NCBI RefSeq assembly: GCF_024400215.1
Contig: NZ_CP053748.1
Location: forward strand, 2,728,001 to 2,792,000
Direction of reading: 5' to 3'
Origin: Massilia sp. erpn
GTDB taxonomy: Bacteria; Pseudomonadota; Gammaproteobacteria; Burkholderiales; Burkholderiaceae_D
DNA length: 64,000 nt
In this document: positions 45,505 through 55,124 of the stretch, in pieces
Position numbering within the stretch: position 1 is the first letter of the stretch
How the letters are laid out: every line of letters begins with the position of its first letter
Notes under the pieces: generated by a model
What the model was told of the DNA's origin: nothing
The model's input: only the letters and a program-made list of their open reading frames with translations
Databases searched by the model: none
Position numbers and translations under genes: made by a program

Positions 45505-46190
45505 TGTTCCACCTGTTCCATCAAACTGTCTGGCGTATGGCCATCGGAAGCGATAGGCTTGCCGACTGAAACCGTGATCTTGCCGGGGTACTTGATGAAG
45601 GAGTTTTTCGGCCAGCATTCGCCGGAGTTCAGCGCGATCGGCACGACCGGCGCGCCGGTCTCGATGGCGAGGCGGGTGCCGCCGCTCTTGTACTTGCCAG
45701 CTTTGCCGACCGGGATGCGGGTTCCTTCGGGGAACATGATAATCCATTGGCCGTCTTTCAGGCGGCGTTTGCCATGGGCGACCACGGATTTAAATGCGTT
45801 CTTGCCCTGCTTGCGGTCGATCGGGATCATGCGCAGCAGCGCAATGCCCCAGCCGAAGAAGGGGATGTACAGGATCTCTTTCTTGAACACGAACACCAGG
45901 GGGCGCGGCAGATTCGCCAGCAGGAAGATGGTCTCCCACGCCGACTGGTGCTTGGACAGGATGATGGCCGGGCTGTCGGGGAAATTCTCGTAGCCCTTGA
46001 ATTCGTACTCGATGCCGCAGATGGTCTTGGCGCACCAGACGATGAACACATTCCAGCGCGAGGTCACGTAATAGCGCTTGTTGTAAGGCAGCGGGGCCAC
46101 CAGCATGCAGACCGCGGACCAGATGACGGTGGCAATGCCCATCAGGACCATGAACAGCAGGGAACGCAGGAACAAGACAGCTTTACGCAA
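45450..46190 (-). CDS. plsC: 1-acyl-sn-glycerol-3-phosphate acyltransferase
   Basis: The 246-residue protein has N-terminal hydrophobic helices (about residues 5-33) and the acyltransferase motifs SKHQSAWET (H-x4-D variant with glutamate), FFGWGIALLRMIPIDR, FPEGTRIP and VPIALNSGECW. It converts lysophosphatidate to phosphatidate. It lies 19 bases after gmhB and overlaps the DUF45 peptidase gene. The glyQ-glyS-gmhB-plsC order is familiar in Burkholderiales. Confidence 0.92.
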   Translation of the reverse strand: MRKAVLFLRSLLFMVLMGIATVIWSAVCMLVAPLPYNKRYYVTSRWNVFIVWCAKTICGIEYEFKGYENFPDSPAIILSKHQSAWETIFLLANLPRPLVFVFKKEILYIPFFGWGIALLRMIPIDRKQGKNAFKSVVAHGKRRLKDGQWIIMFPEGTRIPVGKAGKYKSGGTRLAIETGAPVVPIALNSGECWPKNSFIKYPGKITVSVGKPIASDGHTPDSLMEQVEQWIESEMRVISPHAYNAG

Positions 46191-46209
46191 TGCGGTACTC
46201 CATTCGAAT

Positions 46210-46779
46210 TCAGTTGGCGGCTGGCTGGGCGGCGGGCGCTTTCAACAGATGCGTCACCATCGCGGCCAGGTCCGGGAAGACCATTGTACCGGGCGGCAGG
46301 CCGCCCGTGGCATGAGTTTTCTCGCCCTTGCCGGTCAAGACCAGGAAGGGCGTGCAGCCGCTGATGAAGCCAGCCTGCAGATCGCGCAGCGAGTCGCCCA
46401 CGGTCGGCACGCCTTTCAGGCTGACCTGGTAGCGCTTGGAGATTTCCGCGAACATGCCGGGCTTGGGCTTGCGGCAGTCGCAGTTATCGGCCGAGGCGTG
46501 CGGGCAGAAGAAGATGGCGTCGATGTCGGCGCCCACCTGCTGCGCCAGCGTGTGCATCTTCTGGTGGATGGCGTTCAGTACCGAGATATCGAAGAACTCG
46601 CGCGCGATGCCCGACTGGTTGGAGGCGATCACCACGCGATAGCCGGCCTGGTTCAGGCGGGCGATCGCTTCCAGCGAGCCGGGGATCGGTATCCATTCGG
46701 CGGGCGACTTGATGAAGTCCGGCGAATCGTGGTTGATCACGCCGTCCCGGTCCAGGATGATGAGCTTCATTTGCCCCAT
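46210..46779 (-). CDS. gmhB: D-glycero-beta-D-manno-heptose 1,7-bisphosphate 7-phosphatase
   Basis: GmhB is the HAD-family phosphatase in ADP-heptose synthesis, which feeds WaaC. The 189-residue protein has ILDRDGVINHDSPDF with the catalytic aspartate, ASNQSGIAR, the zinc-binding CPHASADNCDC and KPKPGMF, then VGDSLRDLQAG. Three nearby starts exist (GTG 46791, ATG 46779, ATG 46770); 46779 has AGGTGG eight bases upstream. It lies 13 bases after the glyS stop. Confidence 0.94.
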   Translation of the reverse strand: MGQMKLIILDRDGVINHDSPDFIKSPAEWIPIPGSLEAIARLNQAGYRVVIASNQSGIAREFFDISVLNAIHQKMHTLAQQVGADIDAIFFCPHASADNCDCRKPKPGMFAEISKRYQVSLKGVPTVGDSLRDLQAGFISGCTPFLVLTGKGEKTHATGGLPPGTMVFPDLAAMVTHLLKAPAAQPAAN

Positions 46780-46792
46780 GCTCTGCCCCACC

Positions 46793-48901
46793 TTAGGCCG
46801 CCAGCTTGGAAATGTCGGCCACGCGGTTCATCATGCCGTGCAGCGAAGACAGCAGGGCCAGGCGGTTGTTGCGCAGCGCGACATCCTCGGCCATCACCAT
46901 CACGTCGTTGAAGAAGGCGTCGACGTCGTCGCGCAGCTGGGCCAGGGTTTTCAGCGTGCCGGTGAAATCGCCGCGGCCGAAGGCGGCGTCGACTTCCGGC
47001 TGTACGCGGACCACGGAGGCGGCCAGCTTCTTCTCGGCCTCGTCCTGCAGCAGGGCGGCGTTGACGCCGCCGGCGGCCACCTGGCTCAGGGCTTCCTCGT
47101 TCTTCTTCAGGATATTGGTGATGCGCTTGTTGGCGGCGGCCAGCGAAGCGCTTTCCGGCAGGGCGGCGAAGGCTTGCACCGCTTCCAGGCGCTGCACGAT
47201 ATCGTCCAGGCGGTCGGGATTCTGCGCCACCACGGCTTCGATCTCGTTCGGCGTGAAGCCGCGCTCGCGCAGGATGCCGCGCAGGCGGTCCAGCATGAAG
47301 GCGGCCACTTCGGCGCTCGGATCCTTGAAATTGGCGACGCCGGCGAACTGCTTGACCGTGTCGGCCAGCAGGCCGGAAATCGACAGCGGCAGGCGCTTTT
47401 CGATCAGCATGCGCAGCACGCCCAGGGCGTGGCGGCGCAGCGCGAACGGGTCTTTGTCGCCGGTCGGCTGCAGGCCGATGGCCCAGATGCCGACCAGGGT
47501 TTCCAGCTTGTCGGCCAGTGCCACGGCGGTGCCGGTGTTGGTGGTGGGCAGGCTGTCGCCGGCAAAGCGCGGCTGGTAGTGCTCGGAGGCTGCCAGCGCC
47601 ACTTCCTCGTGCTCGCCGTCGTGGCGCGCGTAGTAAGTGCCCATGATGCCTTGCAGCTCGGGGAACTCGCCCACCATATCGGTCAGCAGGTCGGCCTTGG
47701 ACAGGCGCGCGCCGCGTTCGGCCAGCGCCACGTCGGCGCCCAGCTTGGCGGCGATGGCGCCGGCCAGCGCGGTGACGCGATCGCTGCGCTCGGCCTGGGT
47801 GCCCAGCTTGTTGTGGTAGACCACGTTCTTCAGCAGTGGCAGGCGCGATTCCAGGGTCTTCTTCTTGTCCTGCTCGAAGAAGAATTTGGCGTCGGACAGG
47901 CGCGGACGCACCACGCGCTCATTGCCGCCGATGATGGCTTGCGGCGTCGTGGTGGCGATGTTCGACACGATCAGGAAGCGCGAACGCAGCTTGCCCGCGG
48001 CATCGGTCAGCGCGAAGTATTTCTGGTTGGTCTGCATGGTGAGGATCAGGCATTCCTGCGGCACGGCCAGGAACTCTTCCTCGAAATGGCATTCGTAGAC
48101 CACCGGCCATTCCACCAGCGAGGCCACTTCGTCGAGCAAGGCTTCCGGCATCAGCACCTGGTCGGCGCCGGCTTTTTCCAGCAGCGAGGCGCGGATCTTT
48201 TCCTTGCGCTCTTCGAAGCCCGGCACGACCTTGGCTTTTTCCAGCAAGGTGGCGGCATAGGAATCGGCATCGGCCACGCTCACGGCGCGCTGGCCGGGCG
48301 CGGTCAGGAAGCGGTGGCCCTCGGTCACGTTGGAGGCGGTCAGGCCCAGGAGGGTCAGGGGCAGCACGGCCGCGCCATGCAGGGCGATCAGGCTGTGCAC
48401 CGGACGCACGAACTGCACGGTGGCGCCGTCCGGACGCTGGTAGCTCATCACCTTCGGGATCGGCAGCTTGGCCACGCTGTCTTCCAGCGCCGCCTGCAGG
48501 CCGCCTTGCAAGGCAGAACCGGCTGCGGTGTAGGTGTAGAAGAAGGATTCGGCCTTGCCGTCCTGGGCGCGTTCCAGGTCCGCCACTTGCAGGTCGGGGA
48601 AGCCCAGCGCGGCCAGCTTCTTGGCCAGTGGTGCGCTCGGTTTGCCTTCGGCGTCCAGCGCCACGCTCACCGGCAGCACTTTTTCGCGGATCGATTTATC
48701 CGGCGAAGTGGCGCGCACCTTGGTGATGGAGACAGCCAGTCGGCGCGGCGTGGCATAGGTGGTGGCTACGCTGTCGGCTTCCAGGAAGTCGCGCGATTTC
48801 AGGCCGTTGACGATGCCCGCGGCAAAGGCCGCGCCCAGTTTGGACAGGGCTTTCGGCGGCAGTTCTTCGGTCAGCAGTTCGATTAACAGTGTCTGATTCA
48901 T
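46793..48901 (-). CDS. glyS: Glycyl-tRNA synthetase beta subunit
   Basis: GlyS binds tRNA-Gly in the alpha2beta2 bacterial glycyl-tRNA synthetase. The 702-residue product starts [19 protein letters not shown]. It has [10 protein letters not shown], the HD-like region [15 protein letters not shown] and a C-terminal anticodon-binding segment with [15 protein letters not shown]. It lies 13 bases downstream of glyQ, with which it must be co-expressed. Confidence 0.97.
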   Translation of the reverse strand: MNQTLLIELLTEELPPKALSKLGAAFAAGIVNGLKSRDFLEADSVATTYATPRRLAVSITKVRATSPDKSIREKVLPVSVALDAEGKPSAPLAKKLAALGFPDLQVADLERAQDGKAESFFYTYTAAGSALQGGLQAALEDSVAKLPIPKVMSYQRPDGATVQFVRPVHSLIALHGAAVLPLTLLGLTASNVTEGHRFLTAPGQRAVSVADADSYAATLLEKAKVVPGFEERKEKIRASLLEKAGADQVLMPEALLDEVASLVEWPVVYECHFEEEFLAVPQECLILTMQTNQKYFALTDAAGKLRSRFLIVSNIATTTPQAIIGGNERVVRPRLSDAKFFFEQDKKKTLESRLPLLKNVVYHNKLGTQAERSDRVTALAGAIAAKLGADVALAERGARLSKADLLTDMVGEFPELQGIMGTYYARHDGEHEEVALAASEHYQPRFAGDSLPTTNTGTAVALADKLETLVGIWAIGLQPTGDKDPFALRRHALGVLRMLIEKRLPLSISGLLADTVKQFAGVANFKDPSAEVAAFMLDRLRGILRERGFTPNEIEAVVAQNPDRLDDIVQRLEAVQAFAALPESASLAAANKRITNILKKNEEALSQVAAGGVNAALLQDEAEKKLAASVVRVQPEVDAAFGRGDFTGTLKTLAQLRDDVDAFFNDVMVMAEDVALRNNRLALLSSLHGMMNRVADISKLAA

Positions 48902-48914
48902 GTTCGGTATTCTT

Positions 48915-49826
48915 TTACGCGGCGGTTGGAGCGGTTCCCAGCATCGGGAAGCCGAGGCGTTCGCGGGAATCGTAATAGGCTTGCGCCACCAGGCGCGACA
49001 GCGTGCGCACGCGGCCGATGTAGGCGGCGCGCTCGGTCACGGAAATGGCGCCGCGCGCATCCAGCATATTGAAGCTGTGCGAGGCTTTCATGATCTGCTC
49101 ATAGGCCGGCAGGGTCAATTGCAGCTCGATCAGGCGCTTGGCTTCGGATTCGTGGTTGGCGAATTGGGCGAACAGCAGCTCGGTGTTGGCGTGCTCGAAG
49201 TTATAGGTGGACTGCTCCACCTCGTTCTGGTGGAAGACGTCGCCGTAGCTCAGCTTTTTCTTCACGCCGTTCTCTTCCCACTCGGTCCATACCAGGTCGT
49301 AGACGTTTTCCACGCCCTGCAGATACATGGCCAGGCGCTCGATGCCGTAGGTGATCTCGCCCAGCACCGGCTTGCAATCGAGGCCGCCCACTTGCTGGAA
49401 GTAGGTGAACTGGGTCACTTCCATGCCATTCAGCCAGACTTCCCAGCCCAGGCCCCAGGCGCCCAGGGTCGGGCTTTCCCAGTCGTCTTCGACGAAGCGC
49501 ACATCGTTCTGCTTCAGGTCCAGGCCCAGCGCCTCCAGCGAACCCAGATACAGGTCGAGGATGTTTTCCGGCGCTGGCTTCAGCACCACCTGGTACTGGT
49601 AATAGTGCTGCAGGCGGTTCGGGTTCTCGCCGTAGCGGCCATCCTTGGGACGGCGCGAAGGCTGGACATAGGCGGCGCGCCATGGCTCGGGGCCGATCGC
49701 GCGCAGGAAAGTCCCGGTGTGGAAGGTGCCGGCGCCGACTTCCATATCGTAAGGCTGGAGCAGGGCGCAACCCTGCTTGTCCCAGTAGGATTGCAGGGTC
49801 AGGATAATTTGTTGAAATGTCAGCAT
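48915..49826 (-). CDS. glyQ: Glycyl-tRNA synthetase alpha subunit
   Basis: GlyQ carries the class II catalytic core that forms glycyl-adenylate. The 303-residue product has [59 protein letters not shown] and [16 protein letters not shown]. The family is highly conserved and no deviation was seen. It has its own probable promoter in the 115-base gap after lnt. Confidence 0.98.
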   Translation of the reverse strand: MLTFQQIILTLQSYWDKQGCALLQPYDMEVGAGTFHTGTFLRAIGPEPWRAAYVQPSRRPKDGRYGENPNRLQHYYQYQVVLKPAPENILDLYLGSLEALGLDLKQNDVRFVEDDWESPTLGAWGLGWEVWLNGMEVTQFTYFQQVGGLDCKPVLGEITYGIERLAMYLQGVENVYDLVWTEWEENGVKKKLSYGDVFHQNEVEQSTYNFEHANTELLFAQFANHESEAKRLIELQLTLPAYEQIMKASHSFNMLDARGAISVTERAAYIGRVRTLSRLVAQAYYDSRERLGFPMLGTAPTAA

Positions 49827-49870
49827 CGTAGTGTGTCGGTGACGCGCGGGGCGCGCGTGAGCGTTATCGG

Positions 49871-49892
49871 TTCGCTAAAGCGAATCATTTTA
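49871..49892 (-). promoter_or_regulatory. glyQ promoter region with palindrome
   Basis: On the minus strand TAAAAT (49887-49892) lies 60 bases before the glyQ start. Immediately downstream of it the perfect palindrome arms TTCGCT/AGCGAA (49871-49884) sit close to the expected transcription start. This could be an operator or a 5' UTR hairpin. There is no T-box-like sequence, as expected for this group. Confidence 0.45.
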
Positions 49893-49906
49893 GCGGGTTT
49901 TGCGGC

Positions 49907-49927
49907 GGGGCTGTAGAGATCAGCCCC
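49907..49927 (-). terminator. Hairpin between lnt and glyQ
   Basis: GGGGCTG and CAGCCCC form a perfect 7-base stem with a 7-base loop, beginning 14 bases after the lnt stop. There is no following T run, so it may stabilise the mRNA end rather than terminate transcription. Confidence 0.35.
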
Positions 49928-49941
49928 TATTGGCCGCATTT

Positions 49942-51507
49942 TCAGGCGCTTTTAAGCCGCTTTTTGGCGCTTTGGTGCGACCACAGCCAGGCTGCGGCGA
50001 CGGCCAGGGCGGCCAGTCCCAGGAACAGGCGGTTCTGCAGGCGGATATACGGCGTGCTGCCGCTCATGCCCTGCACCGTGGCGCTCAGCACCCCGGACTC
50101 GTAATAGGGCAGGGCGTGCGTGATCTGGCCGCGGCTGTCGATCACCACGGTGGCGCCGGTATTGGTGGCGCTCAGCATGGGGCGGCCCGTTTCCAGGCTG
50201 CGCATCTGCGAGATCTGCAAATGCTGGGGAATCGCCACCGACTGGCCGTACCAGCCCAGTTCCGACACGTTCAACAGCAGGGTGGCCGGCTGCGGCGCGT
50301 CGTTCAGCTGCTGGGCGATTTCCTCGCCGAAGGCGTTCTCGTAGCAGATATTCGGCAGCACGCGCTGGTCCTTGACCGCGAAGGCCGGCTGCAGCAGCTG
50401 GCCGCCGGTCTGCTCGCTGAGCGGAATCTGCATCATGTCGGTGAACCAGCGGAAGCCGAGCGGAATGAATTCACCGAAGGGCACCAGATGGTGCTTGTTG
50501 TAGCGGTAGGGCGCGCCGCCCAGCGCGGGCGCCAGTCCCAGCACGCTGTTCGAGTAATTGGTCGGGCTGTCCATGACCGGAATGCCGAGCACCACATGGC
50601 TGCCGCTCTTGCGCGCGAACTGGCCGAAGGCGTCCAGATAGCCGGTCGGCAGCTGGTGCTGGAACAGCGGCACCGCCGTTTCCGGCGTGGCGATCAGGTC
50701 GGCCGGCGCCGCTGTCACGCTGCGGTAGTAGCTGCGCAGGGTCTGTTCCAGCTGGGCCGGATCGAATTTGCGCTCCAGCGCGATATTGCCCTGTACCAGG
50801 CGCACGCTGATCGGGCGGCCCGCGGCGTGGGTCCAGGCCAGCGATTGCAGCGCGAAGCCGGCCAGCCAGGTGGCGCCGGCCAGGCCGAGCGCGATCCAGC
50901 GGCTCTTGTGCATGGCCAGCAGCAGGGCGCCCGCCGTCAGCGCGGCCAGCCAGCTCAGGCCATACACGCCCAGTAGTGGCGCGTAGCCGGCCAGCGGCGA
51001 GACATTGTGGGCATAGCCGGCTGTGGCCCAGGGGAAGCCGGTGAAGACCCAGCCGCGCAGCCATTCGCCGATGGCCCAGGCGGCCGGCAGAACCAGCAGG
51101 TTGGCGGCCGGCAGCGGCATGGCCCAGCGCTTGCGCAGCCAGGCCGCGCCGCCCATGGCCAGCGCCGTGTAGCCGCCCATGAACAGGGACAGCAGCACAA
51201 TGGCGATGGCAGCGATGGGCGCCGATAGATTGTTGAAGCGGTTCAGGACGATGTACAGCCAGTGCACGCCGGCCAGGCACCAGCCGAAGCCGAAGGCCCA
51301 GCCGATCCAGGCGCTGGCTTTCACCGAGGCGGCGCGCAGGACCTGATAGAACAGGATGGCCAGGCTGAGGATCTGCAGCGGCCACCAGCCCAGCGGCGCG
51401 AAGGACAGCACGCCCGCCGCGCCGGCCACGGCGGCGATGAGCATGCGGCCTTGGGTGCTGCGCTGTGGGCGGGTGGGATCGTCGGGGCGGGCGCGGCGCC
51501 AGCGCAT
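49942..51507 (-). CDS. lnt: Apolipoprotein N-acyltransferase
   Basis: Lnt adds the third acyl chain to outer-membrane lipoproteins. The 521-residue protein has several N-terminal membrane helices and a periplasmic nitrilase domain with the catalytic glutamate in ATPETAVPLF, lysine in NKHHLVPFGEF and cysteine in PNICYENAF. The start overlaps the corC stop by one base (TGATG), indicating coupling. Confidence 0.95.
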   Translation of the reverse strand: MRWRRARPDDPTRPQRSTQGRMLIAAVAGAAGVLSFAPLGWWPLQILSLAILFYQVLRAASVKASAWIGWAFGFGWCLAGVHWLYIVLNRFNNLSAPIAAIAIVLLSLFMGGYTALAMGGAAWLRKRWAMPLPAANLLVLPAAWAIGEWLRGWVFTGFPWATAGYAHNVSPLAGYAPLLGVYGLSWLAALTAGALLLAMHKSRWIALGLAGATWLAGFALQSLAWTHAAGRPISVRLVQGNIALERKFDPAQLEQTLRSYYRSVTAAPADLIATPETAVPLFQHQLPTGYLDAFGQFARKSGSHVVLGIPVMDSPTNYSNSVLGLAPALGGAPYRYNKHHLVPFGEFIPLGFRWFTDMMQIPLSEQTGGQLLQPAFAVKDQRVLPNICYENAFGEEIAQQLNDAPQPATLLLNVSELGWYGQSVAIPQHLQISQMRSLETGRPMLSATNTGATVVIDSRGQITHALPYYESGVLSATVQGMSGSTPYIRLQNRLFLGLAALAVAAAWLWSHQSAKKRLKSA

Positions 51508-52385
51508 CAGTCTTGCTCGTCCATGGCGGGCGGCAGTTTTTCCACGGTCAGGACGTGGATCTGGCGGGCGTCGGCGCGCAGCACTTCAAAGCGCAGGTTC
51601 TCGATATCGAAGACATCGCCCTTGTGCGGCATGCGCGCCAAGTGCTTGGACACCAGGCCGCCGATGGTGTCGACGTCCTCGTCCGACAGGCCGGTGTCGA
51701 GTTCCTCGTTGAACTGGCCGATTTCGGTCAGCGCCTTGACGCGCCAGCGCGGGCCAAGCTGGCCTTCCTTGATCGAGAGGATATTGTCCTCTTCCTCGTC
51801 GAAGTCGTACTCGTCCTCGATATCGCCGACGATCTGTTCCAGCACGTCCTCGATGGTGATCAGGCCGGCCACGCCGCTGTATTCATCGACCACGATGGCC
51901 ATATGATTGTGGTTGGCGCGGAAATCGCGCAGCAGCACATTCAGGCGCTTCGATTCCGGAATGAAGATGGCCGGACGCAGCATATCGCGCACGTCGAAGG
52001 ATTCTTCGGCGTAGTAGCGCAGCAAGTCCTTGGCCAGCAGGATGCCGACCACCTTGTCGCGCTCGCCCTCGATGGCGGGGAAGCGCGAGTGGGCCGTTTC
52101 CAGCACCAGCGGCAGCCATTCCTCGATGGGCTTGGAGATATCGATCACGTCCATCTGCGAACGTGGAATCATGATGTCACGCGCCGACAAGTCCGATACC
52201 TGGAACACGCCTTCGATCATCGACAGGGCGTCGGCGTCGATCAGGTTGCGTTCGTGGGCGTCATGCAGGACTTCGAGCAGTTCCGAACGGTTCTCGGGCT
52301 CGGGGGAAATCAGGGCGGTGAGGCGCTCGAATAGGGAGCGATGGGGTTTAGCGTCATTCCTGACGCTACTAGAGTGCTCTTGCAT
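51507..52385 (-). CDS. corC: CorC/HlyC-type CBS-domain transporter-associated protein
   Basis: The 292-residue cytosolic protein has paired CBS domains (DIMIPRSQMDVIDI and IVVDEYSGVAGLITIEDVLE) and a C-terminal CorC_HlyC domain (RWRVKALTEIGQFNEEL). It lacks the N-terminal DUF21 membrane domain. CorC is linked to magnesium and cobalt efflux or resistance. ATG 52385 gives MQEHSSSVRNDAKPHRSLFE. In relatives ybeY usually precedes it directly; here a zntB-like gene on the opposite strand intervenes. Confidence 0.93.
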   Translation of the reverse strand: MQEHSSSVRNDAKPHRSLFERLTALISPEPENRSELLEVLHDAHERNLIDADALSMIEGVFQVSDLSARDIMIPRSQMDVIDISKPIEEWLPLVLETAHSRFPAIEGERDKVVGILLAKDLLRYYAEESFDVRDMLRPAIFIPESKRLNVLLRDFRANHNHMAIVVDEYSGVAGLITIEDVLEQIVGDIEDEYDFDEEEDNILSIKEGQLGPRWRVKALTEIGQFNEELDTGLSDEDVDTIGGLVSKHLARMPHKGDVFDIENLRFEVLRADARQIHVLTVEKLPPAMDEQD

Positions 52386-52535
52386 AGCAGGCGTGAGCCA
52401 GTTGTTTCGAAGTGCTATAGGATACACCAAATGGGCCACCAGGTCCGATTTTGCCAAAACGGCATGCCCCAGGCGATGCGAAATTTGCTATGCTGCGCTG
52501 CGGCGCCAGCGGGGCGCGTCCCTGTTGGAGTCAGC

Positions 52536-53549
52536 ATGCAAGCGAGCGCAGTGACCTATGGATCGGATCAAAATGGCCTGGTGTGCGGCTATCTGTTCGG
52601 CCGCGGCGAGCAGCCCGAGCCGATCGAGGCCGATGCCGCGTCGGCCTGGCTGATGCAGCGCGCCGCCCATCCCGGCGAATTCCTCTGGCTGCACTTTAAC
52701 CTGGCCAACACCGCCAGCGAAAAATGGCTGAAGGAGCGCCTGGTGCTGGCCGAGGAATTTTACGACAGCCTGCACGAGGGCTCGCGCTCGACCCGCATCG
52801 AGCAGGCCGACAATACCCTGGTGGCCGTGGTCAATGATGTTTTGCGCGACTTTTCTTTTGAACCTTCCGATATTTCCAGCCTGTTCCTGAGCGTCGAGCG
52901 CCAGGTCGTGGTCAGCGCGCGGCGCAAGCCGTTGCAGGCGGTGGAGCGGCTGCGCCAGGCGGTGCGGCGGGGGGAGGAAATCCGCTCCTCGGTGGAACTG
53001 CTGACCCATCTGCTGCGCGACCAGGCCGACGTGCTGACCCGCATCGTGCGCGACGCCACCAGCCGCGTCGACGGCATCGAGGATAGCCTCTTGTCCGGAA
53101 AACTCACTTACAAGCGCGCCGACCTGGGCGCGTTGCGCCGCGTGCTGGTGCGCCTGCAAAGGCTGCTGGCGCCGGAACCGGCGGCCCTGTTCCGTCTCTT
53201 GCAGCGCCCGCCGGCCTGGGTTTCCGAGCAGGACCGCCAGGAGCTGCGCGAATCGACCGAGGAATTTGCCGTGGGATTGAGCGATATGGCCTCGCTGCAG
53301 GAACGCATCAAGCTGCTGCAGGAGGAGATCGCGGCCCTGGTCAACGAAGGCAATAACCGCAGCCTGTACGTGCTGACCATCGTCACCGTGCTGGCGCTGC
53401 CGATCAATATCATCGCCGGCCTGCTGGGCATGAATGTGGGCGGCATCCCGCTGGCGCAGGATGCCGAAGGCTTCTGGATCGTGGCCGCCATTGTCGGCGG
53501 CTTCACGGTGATCGCGGGCGGGCTGGTCTACCGCAAGCAGCGGGACTAA
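52536..53549 (+). CDS. ZntB/CorA-type divalent cation transporter
   Basis: The 337-residue protein has a soluble N-terminal domain (LWLHFNLANTASEKWL), long helices, and two C-terminal membrane helices with the signature LLGMNVGGIPLAQ near residue 298. The GMN loop in a protein with a short exposed C-terminus (YRKQRD) fits the ZntB group, which moves zinc. GGAG seven bases before ATG 52536 supports the start. It is the only plus-strand gene between corC and ybeY and is followed by a 19-base-arm palindrome. Confidence 0.9.
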   Translation: MQASAVTYGSDQNGLVCGYLFGRGEQPEPIEADAASAWLMQRAAHPGEFLWLHFNLANTASEKWLKERLVLAEEFYDSLHEGSRSTRIEQADNTLVAVVNDVLRDFSFEPSDISSLFLSVERQVVVSARRKPLQAVERLRQAVRRGEEIRSSVELLTHLLRDQADVLTRIVRDATSRVDGIEDSLLSGKLTYKRADLGALRRVLVRLQRLLAPEPAALFRLLQRPPAWVSEQDRQELRESTEEFAVGLSDMASLQERIKLLQEEIAALVNEGNNRSLYVLTIVTVLALPINIIAGLLGMNVGGIPLAQDAEGFWIVAAIVGGFTVIAGGLVYRKQRD

Positions 53550-53560
53550 GCGGCGCCTGC

Positions 53561-53603
53561 GAAAACCGGGGACAGACCCCGCCAGGGGTCTGTCCCCGGT
53601 TTT
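53561..53603. repeat. Palindromic intergenic repeat D / bidirectional terminator
   Basis: AAAACCGGGGACAGACCCC and GGGGTCTGTCCCCGGTTTT are perfect 19-base arms around a 4-base loop. It lies 11 bases after the zntB-like stop and 3 bases before the ybeY stop. With AAAA and TTTT at its ends it can act as an intrinsic terminator in both directions. Its GGGGTCTG/CAGACCCC core relates it to repeats A1 and A3. Confidence 0.88.
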
Positions 53604-53606
53604 GGA

Positions 53607-54074
53607 TCAGGCCTCGGCGTAGGGATCGGCGATGCCCAGGCCGGCCAGGATTTCCGTTTCCAGGCCTTCCATCTCGGCCGCTTCCTCGTCGTCCTCGTGG
53701 TCGTAGCCCTGGGCGTGCAGCACGCCGTGCACGATCAGGTGGGCGGTATGCTCTTCCACCGACTTTTTCTGTTCGGCCGCTTCGCGCTGCAGCACGTCGG
53801 TGCAGAGGATGATGTCGGCGCGGGTCGGCTCGTCGTCGGCGATCTCCTCGCCGTCGTTGTAGGCGAAGGTCAGCACATTGGTGGCGTAATCCTTGCCGCG
53901 GTATGCGTGGTTCAGCTGCTGGCCTTCCTCGGCGTCGACGAAGCGGATCGCCAGTTCGGCCGGGGCGAACAGGGCGGCCTGCACCCAGCGCCGGATTTTA
54001 GGACGGGTGATGCTCTCTTGCAGGCGCGGATCGGCATATTGCACCGACAGGCTCAGTTTATTTTTTTCGGACAT
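53607..54074 (-). CDS. ybeY: Endoribonuclease YbeY
   Basis: YbeY is a zinc-dependent RNase involved in 16S rRNA 3'-end maturation and ribosome quality control. The 155-residue product has the metal motif HGVLHAQGYDH and a VDAEEGQQLNHAYRGKDYAT segment. Its start overlaps the phoH stop by 17 bases. It is the last gene of miaB-phoH-ybeY. Confidence 0.95.
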   Translation of the reverse strand: MSEKNKLSLSVQYADPRLQESITRPKIRRWVQAALFAPAELAIRFVDAEEGQQLNHAYRGKDYATNVLTFAYNDGEEIADDEPTRADIILCTDVLQREAAEQKKSVEEHTAHLIVHGVLHAQGYDHEDDEEAAEMEGLETEILAGLGIADPYAEA

Positions 54075-55122
54075 TGCGGACAGCTTTAATGGATTGAGCA
54101 GGTTTTAACAGTGGCGCCACGCCCGCTTCCGCGTGCTGCGCCGTATCGTAGGCGTCGACGATGCGCGCCACCAGCGGATGGCGCACCACGTCGGCGCTGG
54201 AGAAGTGGCTGAAGGCGATGCCGCGCACCTCGCGCAGTACCTGGGTGGCGTCCACCAGGCCGCTTTTCTGGTGCTTGGCCAGATCGACCTGGGTCACGTC
54301 GCCGGTGATCACGGCCTTGCTGCCGAAGCCGATGCGGGTCAGGAACATCTTCATCTGTTCGACCGTGGTGTTCTGCGCCTCGTCCAGGATCACGAAAGCG
54401 TGGTTCAGGGTGCGCCCGCGCATATAGGCCAGCGGCGCGATCTCGATCACCTGCTTCTCGAACAGCTTTTGCGTGCGGTCGAAGCCCAGCAAGTCGTACA
54501 GCGCGTCGTACAGCGGCCGCAGATACGGGTCCACCTTCTGCGCCAGGTCGCCCGGCAGGAAGCCCAGGCGCTCGCCCGCCTCCACCGCGGGGCGGGTCAG
54601 GATGATGCGCTTGACGGCGTCGCGCTCCAGCGCATCGACGGCGCAGGCCACGGCCAGATAGGTCTTGCCGGTGCCGGCCGGGCCGATGCCGAAGCTGATG
54701 TCGTGCTCCAGGATATTGCGCAGATAGCGGATCTGGTGCGGCGTGCGGCCGCGCAGATCGCTGCGCCGCGTTTTCAGTATCGGGCTGCTGATCTCGGGAT
54801 CGTTGAAAGGCGGCTCTTCCTCGTCGCCGCCTTCGTCGTCCGGCGCCAGGCCGGCGCGCTGCTCGACCAGGGCCAGTTGCACTTCCTCCACCGGCACGGT
54901 CTTGCTGGCGACGGCGTAGAACTGTTCCAGGATTTGCACCGCGCGTTCGGCATTGGTGCCGCTGACGATGAATTTTTCGCCGCGGCGGAAGATGGTCACA
55001 TCCAGCGCCGCCGCGATCTGGCGCAGGTTTTCATCGAGCGGGCCGCACAGGTTCGCCAAGCGGGTATTGTCCAGCGGCTCGGGAATGAAGTAGTGCGGCT
55101 GCACGGGGGTTTTGGTTTTCAA
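54058..55122 (-). CDS. PhoH-like ATPase
   Basis: The 354-residue protein has an N-terminal KH-like segment ([20 protein letters not shown]), an acidic linker, and a P-loop ATPase domain. That domain has [13 protein letters not shown] (Walker A), [11 protein letters not shown] (Walker B) and [10 protein letters not shown]. It is the PhoH/PhoL family, linked to RNA metabolism next to YbeY. The TTG at 55122, two bases after the miaB stop, is the only reasonable start; the frame continues upstream only as a shadow of miaB. Confidence 0.93.
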   Translation of the reverse strand: MKTKTPVQPHYFIPEPLDNTRLANLCGPLDENLRQIAAALDVTIFRRGEKFIVSGTNAERAVQILEQFYAVASKTVPVEEVQLALVEQRAGLAPDDEGGDEEEPPFNDPEISSPILKTRRSDLRGRTPHQIRYLRNILEHDISFGIGPAGTGKTYLAVACAVDALERDAVKRIILTRPAVEAGERLGFLPGDLAQKVDPYLRPLYDALYDLLGFDRTQKLFEKQVIEIAPLAYMRGRTLNHAFVILDEAQNTTVEQMKMFLTRIGFGSKAVITGDVTQVDLAKHQKSGLVDATQVLREVRGIAFSHFSSADVVRHPLVARIVDAYDTAQHAEAGVAPLLKPAQSIKAVRNVRKK

Positions 55123-55124
55123 AA

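Noticed and set aside
46709..48886. Plus-strand open frame of 725 residues opposite glyS
   Set aside because: Low-complexity Gly/Gln/His-rich translation lying exactly opposite a canonical GlyS.
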